A DNA stretch of 64,000 nt from Alphaproteobacteria bacterium (GTDB lineage Bacteria > Pseudomonadota > Alphaproteobacteria > Acetobacterales > Acetobacteraceae). A program made the translations under genes and the position numbers. The stretch spans positions 1-64,000 of the forward strand of contig JADZEB010000045.1 in the NCBI GenBank assembly GCA_020850755.1, read 5' to 3'. Positions 8,279 through 16,860 of the stretch are shown piece after piece; within the stretch, counting starts at the first letter, position 1; each line of letters opens with the position of its first letter. The notes under the pieces were generated by a model. The model saw only the letters and a program-made list of their open reading frames with translations, was not told where the DNA came from and searched no databases.

Positions 8279-8962
8279 CTAGCCCGGGCGCGCGGGCATC
8301 CCTGGGGCCACGACCGCGGGCGCCTGCGGATCGAGCCCGTCTCCAGCAAGGCCGAGCGCGGCGAGCAGATACTTGCCGAACTCGGTCATCAGCACCGAGG
8401 CCCGGCGCCACCAGCCGGCCGCCTCGAAGCCGGGCGGCAGCACGGGGTGGGGCAGGATCTCGATCTCGGGCAGGCTGCGCCCGAACTCGATCAGCGCGCG
8501 CGGCATGTGATAGCTCGAGGTGACCAGCCGCACCGAGCGCACGCCATTGGCCCGCGCCCAGGCGGCTGTCTCGGCCGCATTGCCGCGCGTCGTCAGCGCC
8601 GCGTGGCCGAGCGTGACGCGGTCGGAGAGCGCGGCGGGATCGAGCCGCGCGCGCGGCGCAAGGTCCGCCAGCGTCACCTCGGCATGCACGCCCGAGATCA
8701 GCAGCAACCGCGCCTGGCCTGCCGCCAGCAGCCTGAGCCCGGTTTCCACCCGCTCGGCCCCGCCGGTCAGCACCACGATCGCATCGACCGCGCGGCCGGG
8801 CTCGGCCGGGGCGGAGGGAAGACTGCCGGCGAAACCGAGGAAGGCGCCGATCCAGCCCGTCAGGCCGAAGGCCAGCGCCGCAACAAACCAGCGCCGCACG
8901 CGATGCGGCCGGACCGGGGTGCCGCGATCGGCGGCCGGGGCCGGGCCGGGCGGCGCGCTCAT
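8279..8962 (-). CDS. YdcF family protein (DUF218), membrane-anchored
   Basis: A 227-residue protein with one N-terminal transmembrane helix (about residues 25-45) and a DUF218/YdcF domain recognisable by AIVVLTGGAERVETGLRLL, LLISGVHAEV, TRGNAAETAAWA and VTSSYHMPRAL. Members such as ElyC/SanA are envelope proteins of poorly defined enzymatic role, with effects on peptidoglycan and barrier function. The ATG at 8962 overlaps the ftsX stop as ATGA, which argues for translational coupling. The neighbours ftsE and ftsX, which control septal wall hydrolases, suggest a cell-envelope job. Confidence 0.85.
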   Translation of the reverse strand: MSAPPGPAPAADRGTPVRPHRVRRWFVAALAFGLTGWIGAFLGFAGSLPSAPAEPGRAVDAIVVLTGGAERVETGLRLLAAGQARLLLISGVHAEVTLADLAPRARLDPAALSDRVTLGHAALTTRGNAAETAAWARANGVRSVRLVTSSYHMPRALIEFGRSLPEIEILPHPVLPPGFEAAGWWRRASVLMTEFGKYLLAALGLAGDGLDPQAPAVVAPGMPARPG

Positions 8963-10059
8963 GGCAGTCGCCGCAACCAGAGCCGCGCGGTGATCGAGGC
9001 GGTGACCGCCGAGACGAGGCCGATCGCCGCCGGCAGCAACGCCAGCACCGCCCAGATCGACGGCGGCAGCAGCAGCGCCGCGGCACGCAGGCGCGCGAGG
9101 CTGTCGGCGCTCCCTGCGGCAGCGACGGAGGCGGGCTCGCTGGCAAAGGGCGCGGCCAGCAGCGCGAGCGCCAGCAGCGCCGGCACCGCCAGCGCCAAGG
9201 CCAGCACGCCGCCCCACAATCCGAGCACACCGAAGCGGCGGGCGAAGCGGCGCGCGAGCCAGCCATCGCTCGCGCCGAGACCGTGGACGATTGCCAGGTC
9301 CTCGCGATGCGCGGCGATCGAGGCGCGCACGGCGAACACCACCAGTCCGGCACAGACCAGCAGGGCGGCCGCGGCCGCAAGCAGCGCGATCGCGCGCAGG
9401 CTGGCGGCGAGATCGAGCAGCCGGCGCACCCATACGCCGTGCCCCTCTACCACCGCGCCGGGCGCGGCGGCTTCCACGGCGGCGCGCAGCTCGGCGATTG
9501 CCGGCATGGTGCGCCCGGCGGTGACCTCGATCACGCCCGGCAGCCCCTGTGCCAGCGTGCTGCCCTCGCCCCCGAGCCAGGGTTCGAGCAGCGCCAGCAG
9601 GCGCGCACGCGGGATCGGCTCCGCCAAGGCGACGCCGGGAATGCCGCGCAGGGCGGCCAGCACCGCGGCTAGGCGGGTCTGGCCCTCTTGGCCCTGGCCC
9701 GCTTGCCGCTGGCCCACCCGCGCCTCGCCTGTCGCCGGCGCCGCGGCGGGCGCGTCGGGCTCCGGCACCTGCACGGTCAGGTGCGCGGTCGCGCCGCGCT
9801 CCCAGCGCGTGGCGAAGGCATCCACGGCGATCGCTCCGGCAAGCGCGAGGGCAGCCAGCAGCCCGGCAAAGGCAACCAGCCAGGGCAGGAGCCGCGCCTC
9901 ATGGTCGCGCGCGAGGCCAAGCACGTCCCGGGGCGGTGGCGGCGGCAATGGCCGCTCCGGGTGCGGTGGCGGGACCGCAGCGGCGGGGCGCGCCGCGCGC
10001 CGGCCGCCGCGACCGGACGCAGGGCCGGTGCGCGTGGTGCTATCCGGCGCGCTAGCCAT
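8959..10059 (-). CDS. ftsX: Cell division protein FtsX
   Basis: FtsX is the permease-like half of the FtsEX complex that activates septal peptidoglycan hydrolases from the inner membrane. The 366-residue product has a Pro/Arg-rich cytoplasmic N-terminus, a first membrane helix at about residues 60-82, a periplasmic loop with the FtsX-like segment LAALRGIPGVALAEPI, and three further helices in the C-terminal half around the conserved REDLAIVHGLGASDGWLARRF stretch. A Gln/Gly-rich insert (RVGQRQAGQGQEGQ) sits in the periplasmic loop. The start ATG at 10059 overlaps the end of ftsE by 8 bp, which supports co-translation. Sequence is divergent, as is usual for alphaproteobacterial FtsX. Confidence 0.9.
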   Translation of the reverse strand: MASAPDSTTRTGPASGRGGRRAARPAAAVPPPHPERPLPPPPPRDVLGLARDHEARLLPWLVAFAGLLAALALAGAIAVDAFATRWERGATAHLTVQVPEPDAPAAAPATGEARVGQRQAGQGQEGQTRLAAVLAALRGIPGVALAEPIPRARLLALLEPWLGGEGSTLAQGLPGVIEVTAGRTMPAIAELRAAVEAAAPGAVVEGHGVWVRRLLDLAASLRAIALLAAAAALLVCAGLVVFAVRASIAAHREDLAIVHGLGASDGWLARRFARRFGVLGLWGGVLALALAVPALLALALLAAPFASEPASVAAAGSADSLARLRAAALLLPPSIWAVLALLPAAIGLVSAVTASITARLWLRRLP

Positions 10060-10714
10060 CCTGCGCCACCAGCCGGCCATGACTGAGCGCCAGGCGCGGG
10101 GCCGGGAAGCGCTCGATCAGCCGTTCATTGTGGGTGGCGACCAGCAGCGTCGTGCCGTTGCGGTGGAGCGAAACCAGAAGGCCCAGGAGCCGCTCGGCCT
10201 GGCGTTCGTCGAGATCACCGGTCGGCTCGTCGGCGACGATCAGGCGCGGGCCCGCCACCACGGCGCGCGCGATCGCCAGCCGCTGCTGCTCGCCCCCCGA
10301 CAGGGTGACGGGCCTGGCCGCCATGCGCTCGGCAAGCCCCACCCAGGCCAGCAGCTCGGCGGTGTTGGCGGCAATGGCCGCCTCGCGCTCCCCGGCCAGA
10401 CGCAGCGGCAGGGCGACATTGTCGAACGCCGTCAGATGGCCGAGCAGCCGGAAATCCTGGTAGACGACGCCGATCTGCCGGCGCAGCGCCTGGCGGGCGT
10501 TGCGGCCGACTCCATCCGGGTTCCGGCCGAACAGGCTGATCGTCCCGCGCGAGGGACGCTCGGTCAGCGACAGCAGGCGGATCAGCGAGGTCTTGCCCGC
10601 GCCCGACGGGCCGGTAAGCCAATGGAAAGACCCTTCCGGCAAGCTGAAGCTGATGCCGTGCAGCACCTCGGGGCCGCGGCCGTAGCGCAAGCCGATATCG
10701 TCCAGGCGAACCAT
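10052..10714 (-). CDS. ftsE: Cell division ATP-binding protein FtsE
   Basis: FtsE is the cytoplasmic ABC ATPase of FtsEX. The 220-residue protein has Walker A GPSGAGKTSL near residue 35, Q-loop VYQDFRLL, the signature LSGGEQQRLAIARA near residue 138, Walker B LIVADEPTGDLD, and the H-loop in ATHNERL. The aromatic and Gly-rich N-terminus VRLDDIGLRYG is typical for FtsE. The start ATG at 10714 has a weak GCAGGG upstream. A long open frame continues further upstream but is Arg/Ser/Pro-rich and lies over the divergent zinc-ribbon gene, so it is not coding. First gene of ftsE-ftsX-ydcF-plsC. Confidence 0.95.
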   Translation of the reverse strand: MVRLDDIGLRYGRGPEVLHGISFSLPEGSFHWLTGPSGAGKTSLIRLLSLTERPSRGTISLFGRNPDGVGRNARQALRRQIGVVYQDFRLLGHLTAFDNVALPLRLAGEREAAIAANTAELLAWVGLAERMAARPVTLSGGEQQRLAIARAVVAGPRLIVADEPTGDLDERQAERLLGLLVSLHRNGTTLLVATHNERLIERFPAPRLALSHGRLVAQDG

Positions 10715-10893
10715 GCCCTGCGAGTTCCAGACCTTCCCGGGCCGGGCCAGGGGCGCACGCGATACCACCACGGCCCCGGCCGCAAGCGGGAGCGAAGCCG
10801 GCGGCACGGGTGATGCCGCCGCAACTGCCCTCCCGATTCGGTAGGGACCAAGGTCGCATGCGGCGCGGCGGGCCGTAAAGCGTGGCGGGTTCC

Positions 10894-10923
10894 TTGCAGC
10901 GCGGCGAGTCGGAATCGTATAAC
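10894..10923 (+). promoter_or_regulatory. Putative sigma70-type promoter of the zinc-ribbon protein gene
   Basis: TTGCAG is followed after 18 bp by TATAAC, in a locally AT-rich stretch of the 251-bp divergent region between ftsE and the zinc-ribbon gene. Predicted start is near 10930, leaving a leader of about 36 nt. Inference from sequence match only. Confidence 0.45.
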
Positions 10924-10965
10924 AACCATTATCTTCGCTCATCGCGATTCGCGCACGGAGTGGCA

Positions 10966-12534
10966 ATGCAGATCGCGTGTCCGCAATGTTCGGCCACCTA
11001 CGAGATTCCCGACGCGATGATGCCGCCCTCGGGGCGGAAGGTGCGCTGCGTGCGCTGCACCACGGTCTGGACCGCGATGCCCGCGGACACCGCGGCGCAA
11101 CCGGCCAGCCCGCCACCGGCAGCGACCGCCGCCACCGCGCCGGCATCTGCCGCACCCGCCGCGAAGGCCGCACCCCCGCCGCAGCCGCCCACAGCGCCGC
11201 TCGCGGCACGCGCCGCGCCAGACCGTCCGGTGCCTGCCGCGCCGCCAGTGGTGGCACCGCCCGCCGTGTCGCCTTCCGCCATGCCGTCTTCCGCCGTGCC
11301 GACACCGATGGCGCCCAGCGCAGCCGCCGCCGCAAAGGCGGCCCCGGCACCGCCCGCCCCGCCGGTGCCGCGCCCCGCCGCACCGATACCGCCGCCAGCC
11401 CCGCCAATGGCCAGCGTGCTGCCCGCCTCGCGCGCAGCGCCCGGGCTGGCTGCCGCGGCCGTTGCAACCCTGGCCAGCCCGGTATCCGTATCCGCGCCCC
11501 CTCCGACCCCGGCGCCACAAAGCCAGGGCAGCGCCGCGATGGCGATGCCGGTTCCCCCGGCACCGGCCCTGCCGCCGGTCCCGCCCTCGCCGATCGCGCG
11601 CCCGGCCCCGCCATCCGTGGGGCCAAGCACCGCGACTGCCGCCCCTGCCATCGCGCCGCAGCCCGAGGCCGCCGCCCTGCCGCCCACCCCTGCCGCGCCC
11701 GACGCCAGCGCCGCCCCCGAGGACGACCTCTACGAGCGCGACAAGCTGCCATTCGACGATGTGGATGTGAACGACACCACCGATGGTCGGCGCCAGCGCA
11801 TCCTGAAGCTGTGGCTGGTCTCGATCGCCGCGGTGGCCGCGGGCGTGATCGCCGCGCTGCTGGCGCGCGACTGGATCGTGGCCCAATGGCCGCCGGCCAA
11901 GCACCTCTACGATCTGATCGGCGTGCAGACGCGTGAACCGGAACTGACGCTCCGCTTCGGTCCGGCCGAGACGATGCGCGTTGCCGGCCAGGCTGGCGAT
12001 TCGCTGCTGGTGCGCGGCAGCCTGGTGAACGCCTCGGTGGACCCGCGCAGCGCCCCGAACGTGGCGATCGCGCTGGTCGATGCCGCCAACCGGCGCCTGG
12101 TGGAAACAGTGGTCGCCCCCGCCGCCGCCGCCCTGCCGGCACGCGGGGCGGTTGCCTTCACCGCCGCGCTCGGCCTGCCGCCGGGCGCGGTGTCGCTGCG
12201 CATGGAACCCACCAGCGCCCCGCCATCGCCCGAATTGCCACCGGATGCGGGCGCCGTTGAAAGCATGGCGATCGCGGCCATTGCCGGGCGCTGGGGCAGC
12301 GACTGCGTCGAGCCCGACCTTGCCGTGTCCGGCCGCACCATCGCCATGCCGGAGGGCGAGCGGCGCATCGCGCTGGCCGCGCTCAGCCAGGACGTGCTGA
12401 CGATCGCCTTCAGCGAAGGCGGGCATCTGCGCTTTCGCATCCGCGAGGGGCAGTGGATCCAGCCGATCGAGGTGGGCTTCAGCGATGGCGGCCGCTCGCA
12501 CGAGGTGCGCGAGGCGCTGAACCGCTGCCCCTAG
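10966..12534 (+). CDS. MJ0042-type zinc-ribbon membrane protein with long Pro/Ala linker
   Basis: A 522-residue protein in three parts. Residues 1-35 form an MJ0042-type zinc ribbon with two CxxC pairs, CPQC and CVRC, and an aromatic tail. Residues 40-260 are a very long Pro/Ala-rich, probably disordered linker. A single transmembrane helix near residues 283-303 (LWLVSIAAVAAGVIAALL) is followed by a folded C-terminal domain of about 210 residues resembling the DUF3426-type region of such proteins (VRGSLVNASVDPRSAPNVAIALVD). The ATG at 10966 has GGAG 5 nt upstream. Genes of this type often lie beside ftsE in alphaproteobacteria, as here, divergently. The biochemical role is unknown; topology suggests ribbon in the cytoplasm and C-domain in the periplasm. 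Confidence 0.85.
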   Translation: MQIACPQCSATYEIPDAMMPPSGRKVRCVRCTTVWTAMPADTAAQPASPPPAATAATAPASAAPAAKAAPPPQPPTAPLAARAAPDRPVPAAPPVVAPPAVSPSAMPSSAVPTPMAPSAAAAAKAAPAPPAPPVPRPAAPIPPPAPPMASVLPASRAAPGLAAAAVATLASPVSVSAPPPTPAPQSQGSAAMAMPVPPAPALPPVPPSPIARPAPPSVGPSTATAAPAIAPQPEAAALPPTPAAPDASAAPEDDLYERDKLPFDDVDVNDTTDGRRQRILKLWLVSIAAVAAGVIAALLARDWIVAQWPPAKHLYDLIGVQTREPELTLRFGPAETMRVAGQAGDSLLVRGSLVNASVDPRSAPNVAIALVDAANRRLVETVVAPAAAALPARGAVAFTAALGLPPGAVSLRMEPTSAPPSPELPPDAGAVESMAIAAIAGRWGSDCVEPDLAVSGRTIAMPEGERRIALAALSQDVLTIAFSEGGHLRFRIREGQWIQPIEVGFSDGGRSHEVREALNRCP

Positions 12535-12559
12535 GGTAGATTTCGTTCGGATCGGATCA

Positions 12560-12578
12560 GGCGCGCGGGCCGCGCGCC
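12560..12578. terminator. GC-rich hairpin between convergent genes
   Basis: Arms GGCGCGCG (12560-12567) and CGCGCGCC (12571-12578) with a 3-nt loop lie between the convergent zinc-ribbon and TIGR02302 genes. No T-run follows on either strand, so factor-independent termination is doubtful. Confidence 0.3.
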
Positions 12579-12668
12579 CGGGCCAACTGATGCGCGCCAG
12601 GGGCGGCGCCATGGGCGAAGCCGGCTCGGCCGGGGTTCGCGCACCGTTCCGCCCGCATCGACGCCGGT

Positions 12669-15254
12669 TCAGAACCGCCGCAGCAGGCGATCGATATAGT
12701 CGAGTTCGATCGGCGGGCGGTCGCGCTCGCCGGCGCGGCGGCGCAGCTCGCGCAGGATCTCGCGCGTGCGCTGCAATTCCATTTCGTCGGGCACGCGCAC
12801 ATCCGAGCCTTCGTTCTGGCCGAGCTGCCCGCTGCGGTCGCGCCGGCCGAGCGGGTCCTGCCCGGTCGCGCGCTCGCGGCCCCGGCCGAACTCGTTGCCG
12901 CCCTGCTGGCCGTTGCCCATCTCCTCGCCGTCGCCCTCGCCCTGGCCTTCGCCCGGCTGCATCCGCCCCATCTGGCGCGCCATCTGCTGGGCCGCATCGC
13001 GCGCGCCTTGTTGCAGCGCTTCGAGCGCGCGGCGCTGCGCATCCTGGGCACCGCGGAAATCGTCGCGGCGCAAGGACTGCACGGCATCGTTCATGGCGCG
13101 GTCGGCCTCGGTCAGCGGCGCCGGCACCTCGCCGGTGAAGTCGCCGAACTGCTGCATCAGCTCGCCGAGCGCGCGGCGCAGCGCCGCCTGGCCGCGCGAA
13201 TCCTGCTGGCCCTGGCCCGCCTGCGGCTCGCCCTGCTGGCCTTGCTGCCCCTGCTGCTGGCCGGGGCGCTGGCCGGGGCGCGGGCGCTGCTGCTGGGCCG
13301 GCTGGTCGCCCCCGGCGCGCTGGTGGCTCTGGTCCATCATCGAGCCCTGGCGCTGCACCATGTCGTTGAGCGCGCCCATCATGCCCTGGCCCTGCTGGGC
13401 GCGCTGGGCCTGCTCGGGGCTTTGCATGCGCGCCATGCGACCCTGGCGCATGGCATCGATCATGCGCTCCAGCTCGCGCAGCATCTCGCGCGCCGCATCC
13501 ATCCGGCCGGCCTCGGCCATCTGCTGCATGCGCTCCATCATGCGGTTGATCTCGCGCTGGTCGAACAGGCGCGCATTGGGATCGAACGGCACGGTCTCGG
13601 CGCCGTCGCGCTGGAGCTGCTCGGCCAGCGCCTCCATGTAGCGCTGGAACGCCTCGCGCAATTCCTGCATCAGCCGTTCCATCTCGGCGCGATCGACGCG
13701 CTCGCCGCGCTGCTCGCGCTCGAGCGCCTGGCGCAGCGCCTCGCGCGCGGCCTGGAGCGCGCGCTCGGCCCGCTCGGCGCCGCTCTCCTCCAGACGGAGC
13801 GCGGTTTCCCACAATATCTCCTGCACCGAGGGCACGGCCTCCGGCCCGCGCCCGCGGGCAAGGCGGGCGCGCGCCACGCGCATCGCCAGGAACACCACCG
13901 TGTCGTTGTCGAAGGCCTCGGGGGCGCGGGCAAGCGTGTCGAGCCGCGCGATCGCGCTGGAACGGTCGTCGGGCGCGCGCGACAGGCCCTTGCGGATCTC
14001 GATCAGCGCGCGGGCGACCGGGTGGGTGAAGGCGCGCTCGGGCAGCTCGATGCGCGCCGGCTCCGAGGTGCCGGTCTGGTTGGCTGCGTCGCGCGCGATC
14101 AGGCGGATGCTCACCGGCAGCCCGGCCCAGGGATGGGCCGACAGATCGTTGCCGGCGGTGGTGCGCACGCTGCGCGGCGAGAGCGCAGGCAGCGGCAGTT
14201 CGACCATCAGCGGCTCGGCCTCGGGGCGATCGACCAGCCGGATCTCGGCCTGCACAGTCTCGACGCCGTAATCATCCTCGGCGGCGAAGGCGAGCAGGAG
14301 GCGCGGTTCGCGCTGGGCGCGCGCGGGGGGCGCGGTGAACAGCACCTGCGGCGGCGCGTCCGGAACGACCTGGAGCTTCCAGCTCGCCATCTCGCGCCCG
14401 TCGCGCAGGATCGCCAGCCGGTCGCCGGCGGTGATGCTGGTCTCGATGCGGAAGCTGCCGGCGTCGAGCGCGCGGAACGGCGCGGTCTCCTCGCCGAGGC
14501 GCAACGCCGCCTCGCGCACCGGGCCGGTCAGGTGCGCCTGCAACGCGCTGCCCGAGGGCACCAGCAATGTCGCACGGCCATCGCCCTGCGCGAGGTCGAG
14601 GAACATCGGCGCGAGCCGCGTATAGGCCGGCGGCGTGATCCAGAGATCGAGCCTGACCGGAACCGAGGAGGCCATCGCCACCGACAGGCCCGGCGAGACG
14701 GCGCGCAGCAGCAGGCGCGGGGCGTCGCTGCCGGCATGGACGAGCCCGGCCCCCACCAGCAGCAGCACGGCCGCGCGCAGTGCCACCGGGTCGCGCGCCG
14801 GCAGGCCGGGGCGCGGGGGGCCGATGCGCAGCCGGGCAAGCTGGGCGCGGGCACGGGCGAGATGCGCCTTCCACAGCGCCTCGGCCTCGGGGTTGCCGCG
14901 GCCGACCGCCATCGGATCGGCGATCGCGGCAAGCGGGCGGTGGCTGAGGCCCGAGGCGCGCTCGATCCGCCGCTCGCCCTCGGCCGGGGCCGGCAGGGCG
15001 AGGCGGCGCAGCGCGCGCCAGAGGCTGAACAGGAAGGCACCGGCGAAGCCCGCCAGCAGAAGCGCGTGCAGCCAAACCGGCCCCGCCCCGACCAGACCCC
15101 ACAGCGCCAGCGCCGCGAACAGCCCGGCGACGGCGAGCGGCGGCCACAAAGCGGGCCACAGCCGCTCCCACAGGATCGCCGCCCGCGCCCAGAACCGCCG
15201 GCGGTCGAGCGAGCGCTTGAGGGCGGCGGCGTCGGGGGCGGCGGGTGCGGTCAT
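12669..15254 (-). CDS. TIGR02302 family protein (DUF4175), large membrane protein
   Basis: An 861-residue member of the alphaproteobacterial TIGR02302/DUF4175 family. Two transmembrane helices lie at about residues 38-60 and 64-82, a third near residue 165 (LRAAVLLLVGAGLVHAG), then a beta-rich region (VRLDLWITPPAYTRLAPMFL) and a long helical, charged C-terminal half full of Met, Gln and Arg. A Gln/Gly/Pro low-complexity stretch lies around residues 640-690. The function is not established. The ATG at 15254 starts 7 bp after lysA. Association with lysA and argH is common in Rhodospirillales and Rhizobiales, suggesting co-transcription rather than shared biochemistry. Confidence 0.85.
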   Translation of the reverse strand: MTAPAAPDAAALKRSLDRRRFWARAAILWERLWPALWPPLAVAGLFAALALWGLVGAGPVWLHALLLAGFAGAFLFSLWRALRRLALPAPAEGERRIERASGLSHRPLAAIADPMAVGRGNPEAEALWKAHLARARAQLARLRIGPPRPGLPARDPVALRAAVLLLVGAGLVHAGSDAPRLLLRAVSPGLSVAMASSVPVRLDLWITPPAYTRLAPMFLDLAQGDGRATLLVPSGSALQAHLTGPVREAALRLGEETAPFRALDAGSFRIETSITAGDRLAILRDGREMASWKLQVVPDAPPQVLFTAPPARAQREPRLLLAFAAEDDYGVETVQAEIRLVDRPEAEPLMVELPLPALSPRSVRTTAGNDLSAHPWAGLPVSIRLIARDAANQTGTSEPARIELPERAFTHPVARALIEIRKGLSRAPDDRSSAIARLDTLARAPEAFDNDTVVFLAMRVARARLARGRGPEAVPSVQEILWETALRLEESGAERAERALQAAREALRQALEREQRGERVDRAEMERLMQELREAFQRYMEALAEQLQRDGAETVPFDPNARLFDQREINRMMERMQQMAEAGRMDAAREMLRELERMIDAMRQGRMARMQSPEQAQRAQQGQGMMGALNDMVQRQGSMMDQSHQRAGGDQPAQQQRPRPGQRPGQQQGQQGQQGEPQAGQGQQDSRGQAALRRALGELMQQFGDFTGEVPAPLTEADRAMNDAVQSLRRDDFRGAQDAQRRALEALQQGARDAAQQMARQMGRMQPGEGQGEGDGEEMGNGQQGGNEFGRGRERATGQDPLGRRDRSGQLGQNEGSDVRVPDEMELQRTREILRELRRRAGERDRPPIELDYIDRLLRRF

Positions 15255-15261
15255 GGCACGG

Positions 15262-16632
15262 TCAGCCTGTGGCGGAAGCGGGCGGCGGCGCAAGCCAGCT
15301 CGGCAGGTGATCCTGCGCGAGCATTTCGGCATAGGTGGGGCGCGGTCGGATCACGTCGAGGCGGCTCCCATGCACCAGCACTTCCGGGGCGAGCGGGCGG
15401 GTATTGTAGCTCGAAGCCATCACCGCACCGTAGGCACCGGCGTCCAGCAGCGCGACCAGATCGCCCGGCCGCAGCGCGGGCAGCAGGCGGCCCTTGGTGA
15501 AGGTGTCGCCGCTTTCGCACACCGGGCCCACCACGTCGGCCGGTGAAAGCGGCGCCGCGTGCAGCGCCCCATCGACCGGCAGCATGCCATGCCAGGCATC
15601 GTAAAGGGAAGGACGGATCAGGTCGTTCATGGCCGCGTCCAGCACGACGAAGCGCCGCGCCTCGCCCGTCTTCACCAGCACCACGCGCGCGAGCAGCACA
15701 CCGGCCGGCCCCACCAGCCAGCGGCCGGGTTCGAGCAGGATCTCGAGGCCGAGCCCGCCCACCGTGTCCTTCACGATCGCGGCATAGGCGTGATGGTCGC
15801 GGCTGCCATCCTCGTCGCGGTAGGGGATGCCGAGCCCGCCGCCGAGATCGACCGCGCGGATCGGGTGGCCTGCCGCCAGCAGCTCGCGCGCCAGCGCCGC
15901 CAGCCGCTCGAAGGCGTCGCGATAGGGTTCGAGATGCCCGACCTGCGAGCCGATATGCACGGTGAGCCCGACCAGATCGAGGCCGGGATGGTCGCGGCAG
16001 AGATCGGCCAGGGCCGGGGCCACGGTCATGGAGATGCCGAACTTGTTCTCGGTCAGCCCGGTGGTGATCTTGGCGTGGGTGCGCGCATCGACATCGGGGT
16101 TGACGCGCAGGGCGACCGGCGCGCGGCGGCCGAGCGCCTGGGCGATGGCCCCCACCATCGCCAGCTCCTCGGCGCTTTCGACGTTGATCTGGCGCAGCCC
16201 TACGGAAAGGGCGTAGCGGATCTCGCGCTCGGTCTTGCCGACGCCGGAAAAGACGATCCGATCGGCCGGCACGCCGGCGGCCAGCGCGCGGCGGATGTCG
16301 CCCTCGCTCACCGTATCCGCGCCTGCGCCCTCGCGCGCGAAGGTGGCGACGACCGCGAGATTGTCGTTGGCCTTGAGCGCGTAGCAGATGGTGGGGGCAA
16401 GCGACTGCGCGGCGAAGGCCGCCTTAAGGGCGCGGTAGCGTGCCTGCATCGTGCCTGCGCCATAGGCATAGCAGGGCGTGCCCGCCACCGCCGCGATGCG
16501 GGCCAGTGGCACATCCTCGACATGCAGCGCGCCTTCGCGCAGCGACAGCATCGGGCGCCCGGCGAGCAGCGCGGCGAAGCTCGGGTCCGGCAGGGACGGG
16601 GCGTTGGCGGATGCGGCGGAGGGTGCGGCCAT
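15262..16632 (-). CDS. lysA: Diaminopimelate decarboxylase
   Basis: LysA decarboxylates meso-diaminopimelate to L-lysine, the last step of lysine synthesis, using PLP. The 456-residue protein shows the PLP lysine in CYALKAND (Lys87), the HIGSQ motif, the Gly-rich phosphate-binding LGGGLGIPY, EPGRWLVGP, and CESGDTF with the second-subunit active-site cysteine. Length is slightly above the usual 415-440 because of a non-conserved Ala/Ser/Pro N-terminus of about 20 residues. It lies between lptM (52 bp upstream) and TIGR02302 (7 bp downstream) on the same strand. Confidence 0.96.
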   Translation of the reverse strand: MAAPSAASANAPSLPDPSFAALLAGRPMLSLREGALHVEDVPLARIAAVAGTPCYAYGAGTMQARYRALKAAFAAQSLAPTICYALKANDNLAVVATFAREGAGADTVSEGDIRRALAAGVPADRIVFSGVGKTEREIRYALSVGLRQINVESAEELAMVGAIAQALGRRAPVALRVNPDVDARTHAKITTGLTENKFGISMTVAPALADLCRDHPGLDLVGLTVHIGSQVGHLEPYRDAFERLAALARELLAAGHPIRAVDLGGGLGIPYRDEDGSRDHHAYAAIVKDTVGGLGLEILLEPGRWLVGPAGVLLARVVLVKTGEARRFVVLDAAMNDLIRPSLYDAWHGMLPVDGALHAAPLSPADVVGPVCESGDTFTKGRLLPALRPGDLVALLDAGAYGAVMASSYNTRPLAPEVLVHGSRLDVIRPRPTYAEMLAQDHLPSWLAPPPASATG

Positions 16633-16684
16633 GTCTGCGATGCTCGGGGGAACGGGGGCGCGCGCCGTGGGTGGCGCCTCGGCC

Positions 16685-16852
16685 CTAGCGCGTCGGATAG
16701 CTGCGCGGATATGTGCTGCCCGATCCCTCGGGCGGCAAGGGCTGGCCGCGCTTGCCGCAGGCGGCGAGCGGTGCGGCCAGCGCCAGCAGCAGCAGGCCGG
16801 CCAGGATCAGGCGCGGCCAGGCGGGGCTTCGGTTCCTGCTCATGGCTGCCAT
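16685..16852 (-). CDS. lptM: Small lipoprotein, LptM-like
   Basis: A 55-residue lipoprotein precursor: charged N-terminus, hydrophobic signal (LILAGLLLLALAAPLA), lipobox LAAC, then GKRGQPLPPEG. The CGKRGPL-like sequence right after the cysteine is the hallmark of LptM (formerly YifL), a small lipoprotein that assists oxidative maturation of the LPS translocon LptDE in E. coli. GAAGG lies 5 nt before the ATG at 16852; a second ATG three codons later is possible. It sits between argH and lysA, and an lptM-lysA adjacency is also known in gammaproteobacteria, which strengthens the call. The gene is easily missed because of its size. Confidence 0.85.
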   Translation of the reverse strand: MAAMSRNRSPAWPRLILAGLLLLALAAPLAACGKRGQPLPPEGSGSTYPRSYPTR

Positions 16853-16860
16853 CCTGCCCT

